Positions 47,400 to 57,651 of a stretch of 64,000 nucleotides of DNA are shown here, piece by piece. Position numbers and translations under genes: made by a program. The stretch is from Plenodomus lindquistii (lineage: Eukaryota > Ascomycota > Dothideomycetes > Pleosporales > Leptosphaeriaceae), in contig JANUWI010000014.1 in NCBI GenBank assembly GCA_025504975.1, positions 744,001 through 808,000 on the forward strand, given 5' to 3'. The notes below the pieces were generated by a model. The model was given only the letters and a program-made list of their open reading frames with translations. It was not told the origin of the DNA and did not search any database. Numbering within the stretch: position 1 is the first letter of the stretch; every line of letters starts with the position of its first letter.

Positions 47400-49580
47400 A
47401 TGTCAGGCGCAGGCCCCTCGGTGCACCCGGTCGACTGGCCGCCAGCAGCCGTCTTCCAGTTCCCCCCAGACCCCTCGCCGTTGCCCATTCCACCACCATG
47501 GCACGGCGAGGCGACCTTTGCGAACCCCTTCCCGATTCCTGAGCACATCTACCAGGGCGCCTTGTCCTACAAGGTGCCCCTGTACATCGCCTCCATCTAC
47601 TTTGTCACCGTCACCTACGCCAACTGGTACAACCGCCAGCATGGCAACAAGCCCTGGAGAATTGCAAAGACGCGTCCTTTCCGCGCCTTTGTCATCTTCC
47701 ACAATGTCTTCCTGGCCGTCTACTCGGCCGTCACCTGCGTCGCCATGGTCCGCTGCCTGAAGCGCTCCTTCCCCCACTACAGCGAGCCCCACGCCGTCGA
47801 GGGCACCATTGACGCCCTGTGCAAGATCCACGGCCCACGCGGTCTGGGAGACGCCGTCACGTACCACCCGGACAACCACACCTGGTCCAGCCTGAACTCG
47901 GACATTCTCGTGGGCAGCAACGGCCTACCAGACACGACCGACGTGGGCAGAATCTGGAACGAGGGCCTTGCCTTCTGGGGCTGGTGGTTCTACCTCTCCA
48001 AGTTCTATGAAGTTCTTGACACGGCCATTATCCTCGCAAAGGGCAAGCGAAGCACCACGCTGCAAAAATACCACCATGCCGGCGCCATGTTGTCCATGTG
48101 GGCTGGTATGCGCTTCATGTCCCCGCCCATCTGGATGTTCGCGCTCGTCAACTCTGGAATCCACGCCATGATGGTAAATATGCTCCTGTTCTCGTAATTG
48201 CTTGTTACTGACTCGCAATAGTACACATACTACACTGTCTCCGCCCTTGGCTACCGCGTACCCAATGCCGTTAAGCGAACCCTCACGACCCTCCAGATCA
48301 CCCAATTCTTGGTTGGATCTGCCTTCGCTGCCGTCCACCTCTTTGTCGCGTACAGCGTACCTGTCACCGTCGCGTACAAGGTCGCCAAGAATGTCGCCAC
48401 GAGCGTTGCTCCCCAATCAGCGTCCACTGTCACCTCAGCCATCACTTCAGCAGTCTCATCCGTTGTTACCCCGGACATTGAGGTATATGCTCCTGGTGTC
48501 GCCGATTCGAGTGGCATAGCTGTAGCATTCCTTCGGAGGTTCATCTACCGCGCAGCAGGTGACGAAGGCCTTGCTGAGAACGTTTTGTACCCTGGCCAGG
48601 CGGTTCCTACTTGGCACGGTTGGTACAAGTCTCTGAGCAGAGAAGCAGTCGCCGCCGCCTCCACCACCGCCACCGCCGCCGCTGCGTCTACGGAATCCGC
48701 CCATCTCAACCCCGTTCAGAAATTCTTCCACGACCATCAACATCTCGAGAAAATCGTGTACCGCACTGAGTACCGAAAGGTTCCTTGCGTTGACACGTCC
48801 GGCCAGGCTTTTGCCATCTATCTCAACTTGATTTACCTTGCACCCCTCACTTTCTTGTTCATGCGCTTCTTCTTCAAGTCATACTTAAAGAAAAGTACCC
48901 CCAACAAGCAGGGCCAGCCAAAGCGCCGCACCGTTTCTGACGCTGCTGGCGACGCAGCGCGCAGCGTTCAAGGCGTTTCTGATTCTTTCGACAATGCTAC
49001 CGAGGATGGCATCTCGTCTGCTGTGAACAGGGCTAGGGATGCTGTTCGCGGCCGCAAGGGCGTCAACGGCCACATCAAGGATGAAAGGCACGGTAGTTTG
49101 AGCCCAGCCAACAGGAAGTTTGTTGATGACTTCAAAAACAAGGTCGACCAACAGCTCAAGGACCTTGACGAGAGCACCAAATCCGCGACCAAGAAGGGCA
49201 AGCAAGTCGTCAACGATCTCGCAGGCAAGGCTCAGGACGTAAAGGGCAAAGTCACAGATTCATGGCAGGATGTCAAGAACGAGGCTGCACAGGCTGCGGA
49301 AAACGGTGGACAGAAGGCCAAGCAGGAGGCCCAGAAGGGTGCTGAGAAGGTCAAGGAGGAGGCTGACAAGGCTCAGAACAACGCCGCTCAACAAGCCAAC
49401 GCTGATAGCCCAAGCAAGAAGTCACCAAAGAAGCAGAGGAAAGCTGAAAACAAAGCTAAGCGCGAGGCGGAAGCTTCTCAGAATCTTGATGATGCGGCAG
49501 TGGAGAAGTCAGAGGCCGAGGCTGAGCCCAAGGATTTGAAGAACACGCTTGGCAAGGACGAGGGCAAGAACCTTGTCTAG
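47400..49580 (+). CDS. Fatty-acid elongase, ELO family, with long C-terminal tail
   Basis: 3-Ketoacyl-CoA synthase of the ER membrane that extends fatty acids by two carbons. Two exons, 47400-48173 and 48222-49580, give 710 residues. The ELO region (about 50-310) has several membrane helices, FVIFHNVFLAVYS, FYLSKFYEVLDTAIILAKGK and the catalytic His box as LQKYHHAGAM (HH at 225-226; here QKYHH where many have HVYHH). NSGIHAMM-YTYYTVSALGYRV crosses the intron and is the second conserved block. The remaining ~400 residues are unusual compared with the 300-350 of yeast and animal elongases: a spacer with an Ala/Ser/Thr run, one more predicted helix (ex AFAIYLNLIYLAPLTFLFMRF), and a Lys/Glu/Ala/Gln-rich tail (about 470-710) resembling late-embryogenesis-abundant or apolipoprotein-like amphipathic repeats. 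Substrate chain length is not predictable. Confidence 0.92.
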
Positions 49581-50090
49581 ACGACTTGTCGAGTTGAAGG
49601 GGTTGTCGTTCTCTAAAATTTCACATGCGGCTTATATCGTCTAAAAATCTAGAAGTGGAGATTCAAAACCTCACCATACGCTGTTTTCGAACTGGGGTTG
49701 GCGTAGCATAGATTCTTCTTTGCAGAACTAGAACGACCGATTTCATAATACCATGTACCCACTTCTTGCGGGAGGATTATTGGAAAGGAAGGGAGCGGGG
49801 ATTGGGGAAAAAATATAAGGCACGCGTGGAGGTCGGTTTAGGTCACGATTAATGCGTGGTCTTTTGTGTGCTAGGTAGCAAGTGGTGAATGGATTTTTTT
49901 ATAGTTGAAATCTCTAAGAGATTTATTTGCAACCTCGCTGTTTTGGACTTGAGTATGTATGTGTATGTACTTTTCGACACTGGCGAATGAATAGCGGCAC
50001 TAGACGTCCACCCTGTTATCTCCAAGTGAGCATTGAGACACTTCACCACGAGAAACATGTTACTATCCTCCCCCTCCCTCCTTCTGAACC
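49581..50090. other. Convergent 3' intergenic region
   Basis: Lies between the elongase stop and the stop of APC10, which is convergent; AT-rich with short A-runs, consistent with 3' untranslated sequence. Nothing else recognised. Confidence 0.5.
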
Positions 50091-51592
50091 CTACCGTATC
50101 CCCCCCTCATCCCAACCCCCCATACTCCCAACACCCAAATCCCACCTCTCCTCCCTCTTCTCCCTCCTCACTCCCGCACCAGCACCAACCCCCTCTCCAC
50201 CCCTCCCAACAATCATCTTCCTCCCCGTCCCCATCCCCTTGACCCCCCTTCCACCCCCCTCCATTATCCCCTCCTCCTCATCATTCCGCGTGAAAATCTG
50301 CAGTCCACGAAGATGCGTATCTTTTCCATTCTGATGGTTTTCCAAAATCTTGATTTGCACAAGGTGCGCGCGTAGAATGGGCATGCGTGGGGTTTTGCGG
50401 CGGGTGGTGGGGCGGGACGAGGGCGTGGTGTGTTGGGCGTTAGGGGAGAGGGCGGTAAAGGGGTGGCGAGGTTCGGTGCGGGGGAGGCCTCCGGGGGTCG
50501 TTGTGGTTGGGGTTGGGGTTGTGAGGGTTGTTGTTGTTGTGTCGAGGGGGGTTTGGTGGTGGGCTAGGGTGGGGGTGTCGCGGTGGCGGGGGGGATGGTC
50601 GTGTGGTGTGAGGAAGTGGGCGGTTGTGGGTGGGGTTTGGAGTTGGGGGTCGTCGAGGTGCATTGCGTCGTCTGAGATTGCGCGGCGGGTTTGGGGTCGT
50701 GGGGCGGCGTTTTCGTAGTCTGAGGGTGTGGTTGGGAGGGTGGGGCGGTGGTTTGCTTGTGTGGTGGCTGCTGCTGCTGCGTCTTGGAGCATGAGGTGGG
50801 AATCTTGCATTTCTTCGTCTGAGTCGTCGCTTGAGTCGTCGCTTGAGTCTGGGTCACTGACGCCGGAGAAGTCGGCCCAGACCCAGCCTCGTGGGCTTTC
50901 AAGTCTCATTTCGCCCCATTCTTGCAGGTCGTTCATGCCGCTGCCGGCGAGGAAGATGATGCGAGTGGGCGTGTAGCTTTCATCTTGCTCAAAGTCGAGG
51001 TAGAGACGTAGACCTGCGATGCGGACGAGTTTGAAGAAGTGGATGTTAAGGTAGTGCGGTTGAGGGCCGTCGGATTGCCAGAAGAGTGCTGTAGAGGGGT
51101 GGCGCAGTTGGGGGACAGAACAGCCTGGTTTGCTAGAGGAGACGGTCCACGCGGCGGAGGTACTGATCTCGCGGAGGTAGGATGGGGGAGGTTCAAGGTT
51201 TGGTAGGTCGATGTCGGGTTGGTTTGGTGAGGCTGTAGTATCGTTAATATCGCGTGTCGCTAAGATTGTGATACTGATTGAACAGGAAAGCTCGTGACCA
51301 TACTAATCCCTCAAGCAGGACAATGCACGTGTGACTTCAATAGTAGGGCTGATACTACACGCCGGTAAAGTCAAGTAAAAGTGAGTAATCGCCTTGACTT
51401 ACCTAGCGCATCTTCGTCCTCGAGATCATCCTCTTCCTCAAATTCTACTCGCTCCTCGCCAATAGTCTCACCATCATCATCAACACCGCGCCCGCTCGCT
51501 CCGGTAACGTCGATATCGCTATCTGTATCATCTGCTTCTTCCGGTGGGGGAAACTGATACTGTTGTGCTTGCCTCCTCGTAGGGACTGGCAT
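50091..51592 (-). CDS. APC10: Anaphase-promoting complex subunit 10 (DOC domain)
   Basis: Subunit of the APC/C ubiquitin ligase that helps bind degron-containing substrates in mitosis. Two exons on minus, 51592-51403 and 51232-50091, give 443 residues; an upstream in-frame ATG at 51613 would add seven. The N-terminal ~65 residues are acidic. The DOC domain follows: SYLREISTSAAWTVSSSKPG, VPQLRHPSTALFWQSDGPQPHYLNIHF, LYLDFEQDESYTPTRIIFLAG and LESPRGWVWADF, then after a long insert the second half, VQIKILENHQNGKDTHLRGLQIFT. These match APC10 closely. The insert (about 156 residues, coding 50385-50852) is rich in Asp/Ser then Thr/Pro/His and splits the beta-sandwich in a loop. The C-terminus is a Gly/Arg/Glu-rich tail without the usual IR ending. 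Human APC10 is only about 185 residues. Confidence 0.9.
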
Positions 51593-52903
51593 CGTCGCGT
51601 TTTCTTGCACCAATCAGAATTCGTCCACAAGCTCGGACAAGCCAGCAAGATGGCGTCGAGCAGGTTTAGTTGAAGCGGTGCGGGCGAATCGCTCAGGTGG
51701 AAGTCATGCAGGGATTGCGCGTGTGATATGCAGGTGCGAGAATCGCGAGGTCAAAGATGGCCAGGGTCAGGCGATGAAAGTGAACGGATCCGGTGAGAAA
51801 AGCAAAAACGCAGGTGTGGGACTTTGCTTCTTTCACTCGCGAAAAGCCTCCCGTCAAATGTGTTTCTCACGCGCAGAATCGTGGCGCTGTGCAGGTCCTG
51901 GATGCGATGTTGAAAGCTGGATGGGGGAGTGTTGGTGATACAAAGTGTTTGCTGGTTGGCTGGAAGGAGCTAGGTAAACACAATGTCGATCAGCCAAGGA
52001 CCAATGCTGTCCTCTGTGCATTCAACTCCAAATCCTGCTCTTTCGTGACCTCGCCCTGTTGTTACTGTGCGAACGGTGTTTACTGCAGGTGTATGCGAAG
52101 CCAGGGTGTGTTTGGGATAGTGTCGGGAAGGTAGAGGTCCAAGCGCCCTGGAAATTGGCTGGCTACCACTTTCGTCCCCAGCGGCCACGCGCCTCCCTGT
52201 AACGTCTCTCCATCTCAATGACCGTTCTGCTGGTCTCGCACCGGCCCTGATATGCCAAGTTAAATGCTATGCGCTCCAGTCAGCTCGTGTGATTGCTCCG
52301 TAGCGTCATTTCAGCGTGCGTTGTACTCCACCAGATCTCTCACATGTGGTTTCACAGATGCTAGGGACTAACCACGTCATCATTTGCTTTTGACTGGTCA
52401 CATCGGCGAAGCCGTCGGTTCTGTTATAGATCGGCTTGGAGGAAGGGATACGATGTCGGTATCTTCCGCTATTCCATCGTCTCCACCATGCGCGAGACTT
52501 ATCACGTCTGCTATGCCCGTCAGCGTCAATGTCTACATCATTCTGAAACTACGACATACAAAGTAGCCCATACTAGCCACACTCAGCGGTAATAACTCTC
52601 CCCACTTTTCCGTTTGCCCATCGTCAACTCGAGCCGAAGGATTCCAATGTCCAGGTCCTGTGTCACGCTGTGCATCAGTGCTCTGAACGTGGCGCGCAGG
52701 ACGGTGCTGTGCAACGTTGAGAGCAGTCTTTTCGAGCCTGTAAATGATATGTAATGTCCACGCCACTTGGAAGCTCGGTCGCTTCCATACTCCTTCGATT
52801 TTGTGTTCCATCTGACACTGCATCCATTGTTGTTGGTACGTCAGGTATGATATGAAGCCTGGGCTTCATCGTCTGACAACACAAATCCGCGGATACTTCA
52901 ATC
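51593..52903. other. Intergenic stretch, nothing recognised
   Basis: Divergent upstream region of APC10 (minus) and the rhodopsin-domain gene (plus). Short frames without motifs; no RNA gene or repeat recognised. Confidence 0.45.
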
Positions 52904-54427
52904 ATGGCACCGCACTCTTCAACAGATCTATCTCGGTCTGGACAATTACAGGAGCGCGTCACAATCGCTTTCCTGGTCTTAGCGTGGCTCTTCATTCTAC
53001 TACGAGTATGGACGAGGACTTGCATCATATCGAATTTCGGGTGGGGTGAGTACATGTTCAATCGTCTAGATGCGCTTTGATCTGACAGACGACACTGTAG
53101 ATGATTCGACTATGATATTGGCTGGCGTAAGTATAGTCACTGGACGTTATCCTGGGTCATTCGAGACTGATCGCCACTGGAGATATTATTCACTGTCTAC
53201 TGTGCAGCTACGCTTTACATCGGAGCAAATGGCGGAGGAACACACATAACCGATTTCTACCACCTACAGCTCCTGACCAAGGTACGTCCTTTTGTGTTCA
53301 CTAGCATACCGATGACTAACTATCAAAGTGGGCTGTCGTCAGTGAGGCCCTCTACCTGATGGCAATGATGACACTCAAGATTTCGCTTGGGATCTTCTTT
53401 GCGCGCATAGTCATCAAGCCCTGGCATCACATGCTCATCTACACCACCGTCGGAGTCACCATCATCTCTTCAGTCGCATCCTTCTTCTACTGCCTCTTTC
53501 GCTGCGGAGCGAACCTCAACCAATATGTCTTGCAGCAACTGCAGAAAAAGTGCACTACCCAGAAGCTAGATCTATTCATGGCATATCAATCGGCTTCCGT
53601 CATCACTCTGACCGACTTAGTCTTTCTTATTCTTCCAATCATCGTTCTCTGGAACGCGAATATGGATCGCAAGTCCAAGATCTCAGTTGGGTTCATCCTG
53701 AGTCTCGCCGCGGGGTGCGTTTGCCATTTCCAGTCTATCACTAGCATCATGGTAGCTAACGACATCAACTAGCGGTTGTATATGCTCAGTAATCCGATTC
53801 CGCTATGTAGCCGGTATCACCGAAGTCGACGACTTCTTCTGGAACGCAGTCAACATCTCCATTTGGTCCACCATCGAAGCCGGCGCCAGCACCATCGCCG
53901 GTTGTCTTGCCACGCTACGCCCGCTCCTCAAACGCGTGATCCGACTTGTACGAGAGCGAAGCGGTGTCGTAAAATGCATCAGCAAGATATCACAGTCGTT
54001 ACGCTCGGGATCGTCGGCAAACCAGAGTTCAAATGCAAGCTCCCTGCCACACCCTAATACAACGATTTCGAATCCAAGTAGGGCAGCGCAGAGGCGGCGT
54101 AGGAGAGAAACGTTGGATACTGATGATCCAGATTTCATGGACTTCTTTGCGTTGCCCGGTGAAGATGTCATTGCGTTAGATGAAGATCCAGGGCGTGAGC
54201 GGAAGAGCACAGACTTGATATTAGGGAAAGTAGAGAGCGAGAGAAGTCTCGAGTTTCCGTGGCCACAAAGACCAGATGCTGTTGTAGAGGGGCGGAAAGA
54301 GAGAAGACGACAAACAGTGCATTCGAGCTGGTCGACGAGGAGGGGAAGCAGTAGGGCGGCCGAGCGACGGCTTTCTGCACCTGTTCCGACGAGTGTCAAA
54401 AGGCCTAGCGAAGAAGGCGAGGTTTGA
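52904..54427 (+). CDS. Rhodopsin-domain (PTH11-like) integral membrane protein
   Basis: Seven-helix plasma-membrane protein of the large fungal 'rhodopsin' family (PF20684 type) that includes PTH11-related receptors; ligand unknown. Five exons: 52904-53045, 53101-53126, 53183-53281, 53329-53714 and 53773-54427, giving 435 residues. It opens with a helix AFLVLAWLFILLRVWTRT, then FGWDDSTMILAG, which matches the family's GWDDYTMILA motif once exon 2 begins at 53101. The helix ALYLMAMMTLKISLGIFFARIV and the cytosolic segment ANMDRKSKISVGFILSLAAG are typical, as are GITEVDDFFWNAVNISIWSTIEAGASTIAGCLATLRPLLK in the last exon (written here only to show order of helices 6 and 7). No N-terminal CFEM domain is visible. 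The C-terminal ~120 residues are a charged cytosolic tail. A second AG at 53087-53088 could add four residues. Confidence 0.88.
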
Positions 54428-54767
54428 ACATATAACGTGGTGAGATATGGGAAATACAAGTTATTTCTTATCAAAAACACAGTCTATTCGTGATGTACGA
54501 AGGATCTCACAATTCCTGAGTTCCCCTCTCATCTTGAGTGCTCGCCACTTACGCTCATACAGCAGCAAGGAGACAACAAAAGCACGTGCATCTAACAAGA
54601 TCTTATCTCTGCTAGACTCAGAGCTTAGGCTCCGTATCTGAAGACGTCTCATAGCCCTTTTGGTGTGCTGTGCTGACTGCGGTGAATAGCGCTGGTGACA
54701 CGGTAAATACGAACACCGTGGTATGCGAGCCGTCTATTTTTTCAACGTCTGCTACACCTAATACTTC
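54428..54767. other. Convergent 3' intergenic region
   Basis: Lies between the stop of the rhodopsin-domain gene and the stop of the nitrilase gene; nothing recognised. Confidence 0.5.
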
Positions 54768-56024
54768 TCAGAAAGGCGGTGGATTCAAGTCCAGTCCTTC
54801 CACACTGAGCTTAAAGCTATCGGATCTCGAGTAACTACCTCCAACGTCTAGATCTAGTCTCCCTCTTTCACAGTCTTCAAAGTCGACGACAGAGATAAGG
54901 AGTTCGTCTTCCTTCTCCCAGACTGGACCAGCGAGGACGTCACCTAGTGGTGACACGATCATGGAACCGCCACGAGACACATACTCCTCGCCATCAGTAG
55001 AAGTAAACTGTTTGGTAGGGAAGGGCTGCTGCTTGGGACTGAGAGGCTGAGACTCGATGTCTGGGTGTGGTGAGGAGTCGATGGCTGAGCTGTCGCCGTT
55101 GGTTTTGACGGGCAGGCAGATCTCGTGACCTTCTTCAGTTCTGGTAATGGTACTCTTACGCCTTCCACTCCTAGCGGGCTGCTCTGACTGATGCTGATCC
55201 ACACTGCTCTTGCCGCTGTTCTGCGTCTGTGGCGCCACCTCTTTCTTCTCTCCTGTTATCCATTCTGGAAGATGCTTCTTTTTGACGCACTGATTTGCGC
55301 TCAGCACAAAGCAACGACCTTCACAACCAACCGTCCTCATCAAGCTCGCCCATGCGTCTCGAGCATCTGCAGTCGGTGCAAACCATAGATTGACATTCTG
55401 GGCGTACAAGCTCTGCCTCAGTAGCGGCATATAGTTCTCCCAGCAAATCGCACTTCCCATTGTCAACCTCACACCCTTGATCTCTGTTGTTACGGCCCGC
55501 AGCGTACTCGCTGCACCCTGTCCCCAAATCAATCTTTCGGATCCTGTAGGCATGACCTTCCTTCTCTTGCCCAGTATGCCCAACTTCGGACACACAAACA
55601 CGACTCCACAATACAGCGTTCCCCCACTCTTTTCCACTAGTCCTGTGACAACAAATACGCCTGTATCACGTGCGATTCTCTCTAGCTCTTCTCTCGTTCC
55701 ATCACCGCGATGTTTCTTGCCTCTAGGCAACTCGAGCTTGCGGTCTAGCCAATCCGCCCCGGCGCCTGTAGGTGTATCGCCGAGATCGACAGCATCGTGA
55801 AAATACGCAAGGAATTGGTCACGACCGGATGGATCGCGAGCTCCCACTTTCGCTCCAAATGAAGCCGTGCGTGGGTACCCACCAAGATAGGCCTCAGGGA
55901 AGAGAATGATATCGACGCCCTGAGAGGCGGCCCGCTTGGTAGTGGCTTCGAGTGCAGAGAGGGTTTCAGCTGTGGTTGAGAGGGTGCGACTTTGCGCTGA
56001 GGCGAGCTTGAGGAGCTGAGGCAT
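54768..56024 (-). CDS. Nitrilase (C-N hydrolase family)
   Basis: Hydrolyses nitriles to acids and ammonia, probably cytosolic. Intronless, 418 residues from the ATG at 56024; the frame continues upstream to 56192, but that part lacks family similarity. The catalytic triad is visible: Glu44 in LFPEAYLGGYPR, Lys156 in KRRKVMPTGSERLIWGQG and Cys194 in SAICWENYMPLLR. The sequence around the cysteine (CWENYMPL) and WFAPTADARDAWASLMRTV are typical of branch-1 true nitrilases rather than amidases. An insert of roughly 80 residues (Ser/Gln/Lys-rich, after LPEWITGEKKE and before EEYVSRGGSMIVSPLGDVLAGPVW) interrupts the usual fold. It is transcribed divergently from the SBPase-like gene, with 613 bases between the start codons. 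Physiological substrate unknown. Confidence 0.92.
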   Translation of the reverse strand: MPQLLKLASAQSRTLSTTAETLSALEATTKRAASQGVDIILFPEAYLGGYPRTASFGAKVGARDPSGRDQFLAYFHDAVDLGDTPTGAGADWLDRKLELPRGKKHRGDGTREELERIARDTGVFVVTGLVEKSGGTLYCGVVFVCPKLGILGKRRKVMPTGSERLIWGQGAASTLRAVTTEIKGVRLTMGSAICWENYMPLLRQSLYAQNVNLWFAPTADARDAWASLMRTVGCEGRCFVLSANQCVKKKHLPEWITGEKKEVAPQTQNSGKSSVDQHQSEQPARSGRRKSTITRTEEGHEICLPVKTNGDSSAIDSSPHPDIESQPLSPKQQPFPTKQFTSTDGEEYVSRGGSMIVSPLGDVLAGPVWEKEDELLISVVDFEDCERGRLDLDVGGSYSRSDSFKLSVEGLDLNPPPF

Positions 56025-56637
56025 GGTTGGCGATTGTGTCGGTGATGATAGGAGTATGACGTAATCTGGCGGGTGTATGGGTGAATGATGGAGATACGGG
56101 CGACGGGAGCTGCAGAACCTCCAGATAATCAGATATTTTATACAATTCGAAAGACAAGCTTCAAAGTGATGAGTCAATTCGCTCTCAATCATTCCGAGGG
56201 AAAAGGCTCAGCTATGTTAGAATAGCTGTCGAGCTTCCCCGCTCACCCCACCTCAGAGAGGTACAATCCGTTTTGGGATTACGCTGCATCACGTCAATTA
56301 TCAATCACTCTCTGGGCACCAAGTCCTCAGATGCATTGAGACAATATAGTCATGGGAGGTGACGAAAATGCGGCTGAAACTCGATTGTGGAGGGAGGTGG
56401 AGATAGAATGTCAATCATCAGTCACATCTGTCGTCAACAACTCTCCACTGTTTTCACCGACACTAGCAAAAGCGTGAATTTCTTCTTTCTTATCAAGTCA
56501 ACCTCATCTCCCCAGCCCCCAACAAGATTCACAAGAAAAAACAACCAGAAATCACAACATCAACAATCTGGTCTAAGCATCAGCCCCCAGCGAACCTCCA
56601 AACCCCGCATTCAACCATCTCATCATCGTCCACCACC
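56025..56637. other. Divergent promoter region, nitrilase / SBPase-like gene
   Basis: 613 bases between the two start codons. The side near the SBPase-like gene is rich in A and C with CAACA-type repeats, a typical fungal leader. No specific operator recognised. Confidence 0.5.
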
Positions 56638-57651
56638 ATGGCAACTCCCCAACCCATAACCCTAGACACCCACCTCACCACCCTCTTCCAAAACTCAAGC
56701 AACACCCACACCCAACTCCGCACCTCGGTTCTCCCCGCCCTCCTCCAATCCATCGGCGACATCGCCTCAACCCTGCGCTCCTCCCAAACCGTAACCCAAC
56801 TCGGCACCGCCAACGCCTTCGGCGATAACCAACTAAACGTCGACGTGCTAGCCGAAACCCACATCCGCACCGCCATCTCCAACACCCCCTCCCTCTTAAC
56901 AGCAAGCAGCGAAGAAGACCCCACCGAGCGCTCAAACCCCAATCTACAGGGCCAAAACGACGAGGTGTACACACTTGCCTTCGACCCCCTCGACGGCTCC
57001 AGCATCATCGCTCCAAACTGGAGTGTAGGCGCAATCCTCGGTCTCTGGACCGGCTCCTCAGCCCTCAACGCTTCACCTGAAAATTGCCAAATCGCTTCTA
57101 TCCTGGGTATATTTGGCCCGCGCACCACTGCCATCGTTGCCCTGCGGATTCCCGACGTTTTGGCACCAACGTGTTTTGAAATCGGTTTCTCGCCTTTAAA
57201 AGCGAATAACGGGCTTTATGCGCTCGAGGTGATTCGAGAGAATGTGAGGTTGGCGGATCCGCCGTTCAAGACAAAGTACTTTGCCCCTGCGAATCTGCGC
57301 GCTGCGGCTGAGGAGCCAAGGTATCAGGATTTGATTACACACTTTATCAAGGAAAAGTATACGCTGAGGTATAGTGGGGGGTTGGTGCCGGATGTGGTGC
57401 ATGCGCTGATTAAGGGTCATGGTGTTTATATTAGTCCGGTCACGGAGAAGAGCAAGGCTAAGCTAAGGAGGCTGTATGAATTGGCGCCTGTGGCGCTGAT
57501 TGTGGAGTGTGCGGGTGGACTGGCGATTGATGCGGGGACGGGGGAGAGGATCTTGGAGCGCGAGGTCAAGGACACTGATGAGAGGGGTGGATTGGTGTGT
57601 GGGAACTGGGAGGATGTTGAGTTTGTTAGGGGAAAACTGGTCACACAGTAG
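56638..57651 (+). CDS. Sedoheptulose-1,7-bisphosphatase-like phosphatase
   Basis: Predicted Mg-dependent sugar-bisphosphatase of the class I FBPase superfamily, closest by motif to plant and algal Calvin-cycle SBPase. Intronless, 337 residues. QLGTANAFGDNQLNVDVLAE (about 54-73), SEEDP, FDPLDGSS (115-122, metal and phosphate site), FGPRTT (159-164), KYFAPANLRA, YTLRYSGGLVPDVVHALIKGHGVY and AKLRRLYELAPVALIVECAGG all follow the SBPase order. It lacks a plastid transit peptide and the N-terminal cysteine pair that gives plant SBPase its light-dependent redox control, so it would be cytosolic and not thioredoxin-regulated. It is unrelated to the yeast enzyme Shb17, which belongs to the phosphoglycerate-mutase fold. 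Likely role: sending sedoheptulose bisphosphate to sedoheptulose-7-phosphate for ribose supply. Activity on fructose-1,6-bisphosphate is possible. Confidence 0.88.
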   Translation: MATPQPITLDTHLTTLFQNSSNTHTQLRTSVLPALLQSIGDIASTLRSSQTVTQLGTANAFGDNQLNVDVLAETHIRTAISNTPSLLTASSEEDPTERSNPNLQGQNDEVYTLAFDPLDGSSIIAPNWSVGAILGLWTGSSALNASPENCQIASILGIFGPRTTAIVALRIPDVLAPTCFEIGFSPLKANNGLYALEVIRENVRLADPPFKTKYFAPANLRAAAEEPRYQDLITHFIKEKYTLRYSGGLVPDVVHALIKGHGVYISPVTEKSKAKLRRLYELAPVALIVECAGGLAIDAGTGERILEREVKDTDERGGLVCGNWEDVEFVRGKLVTQ

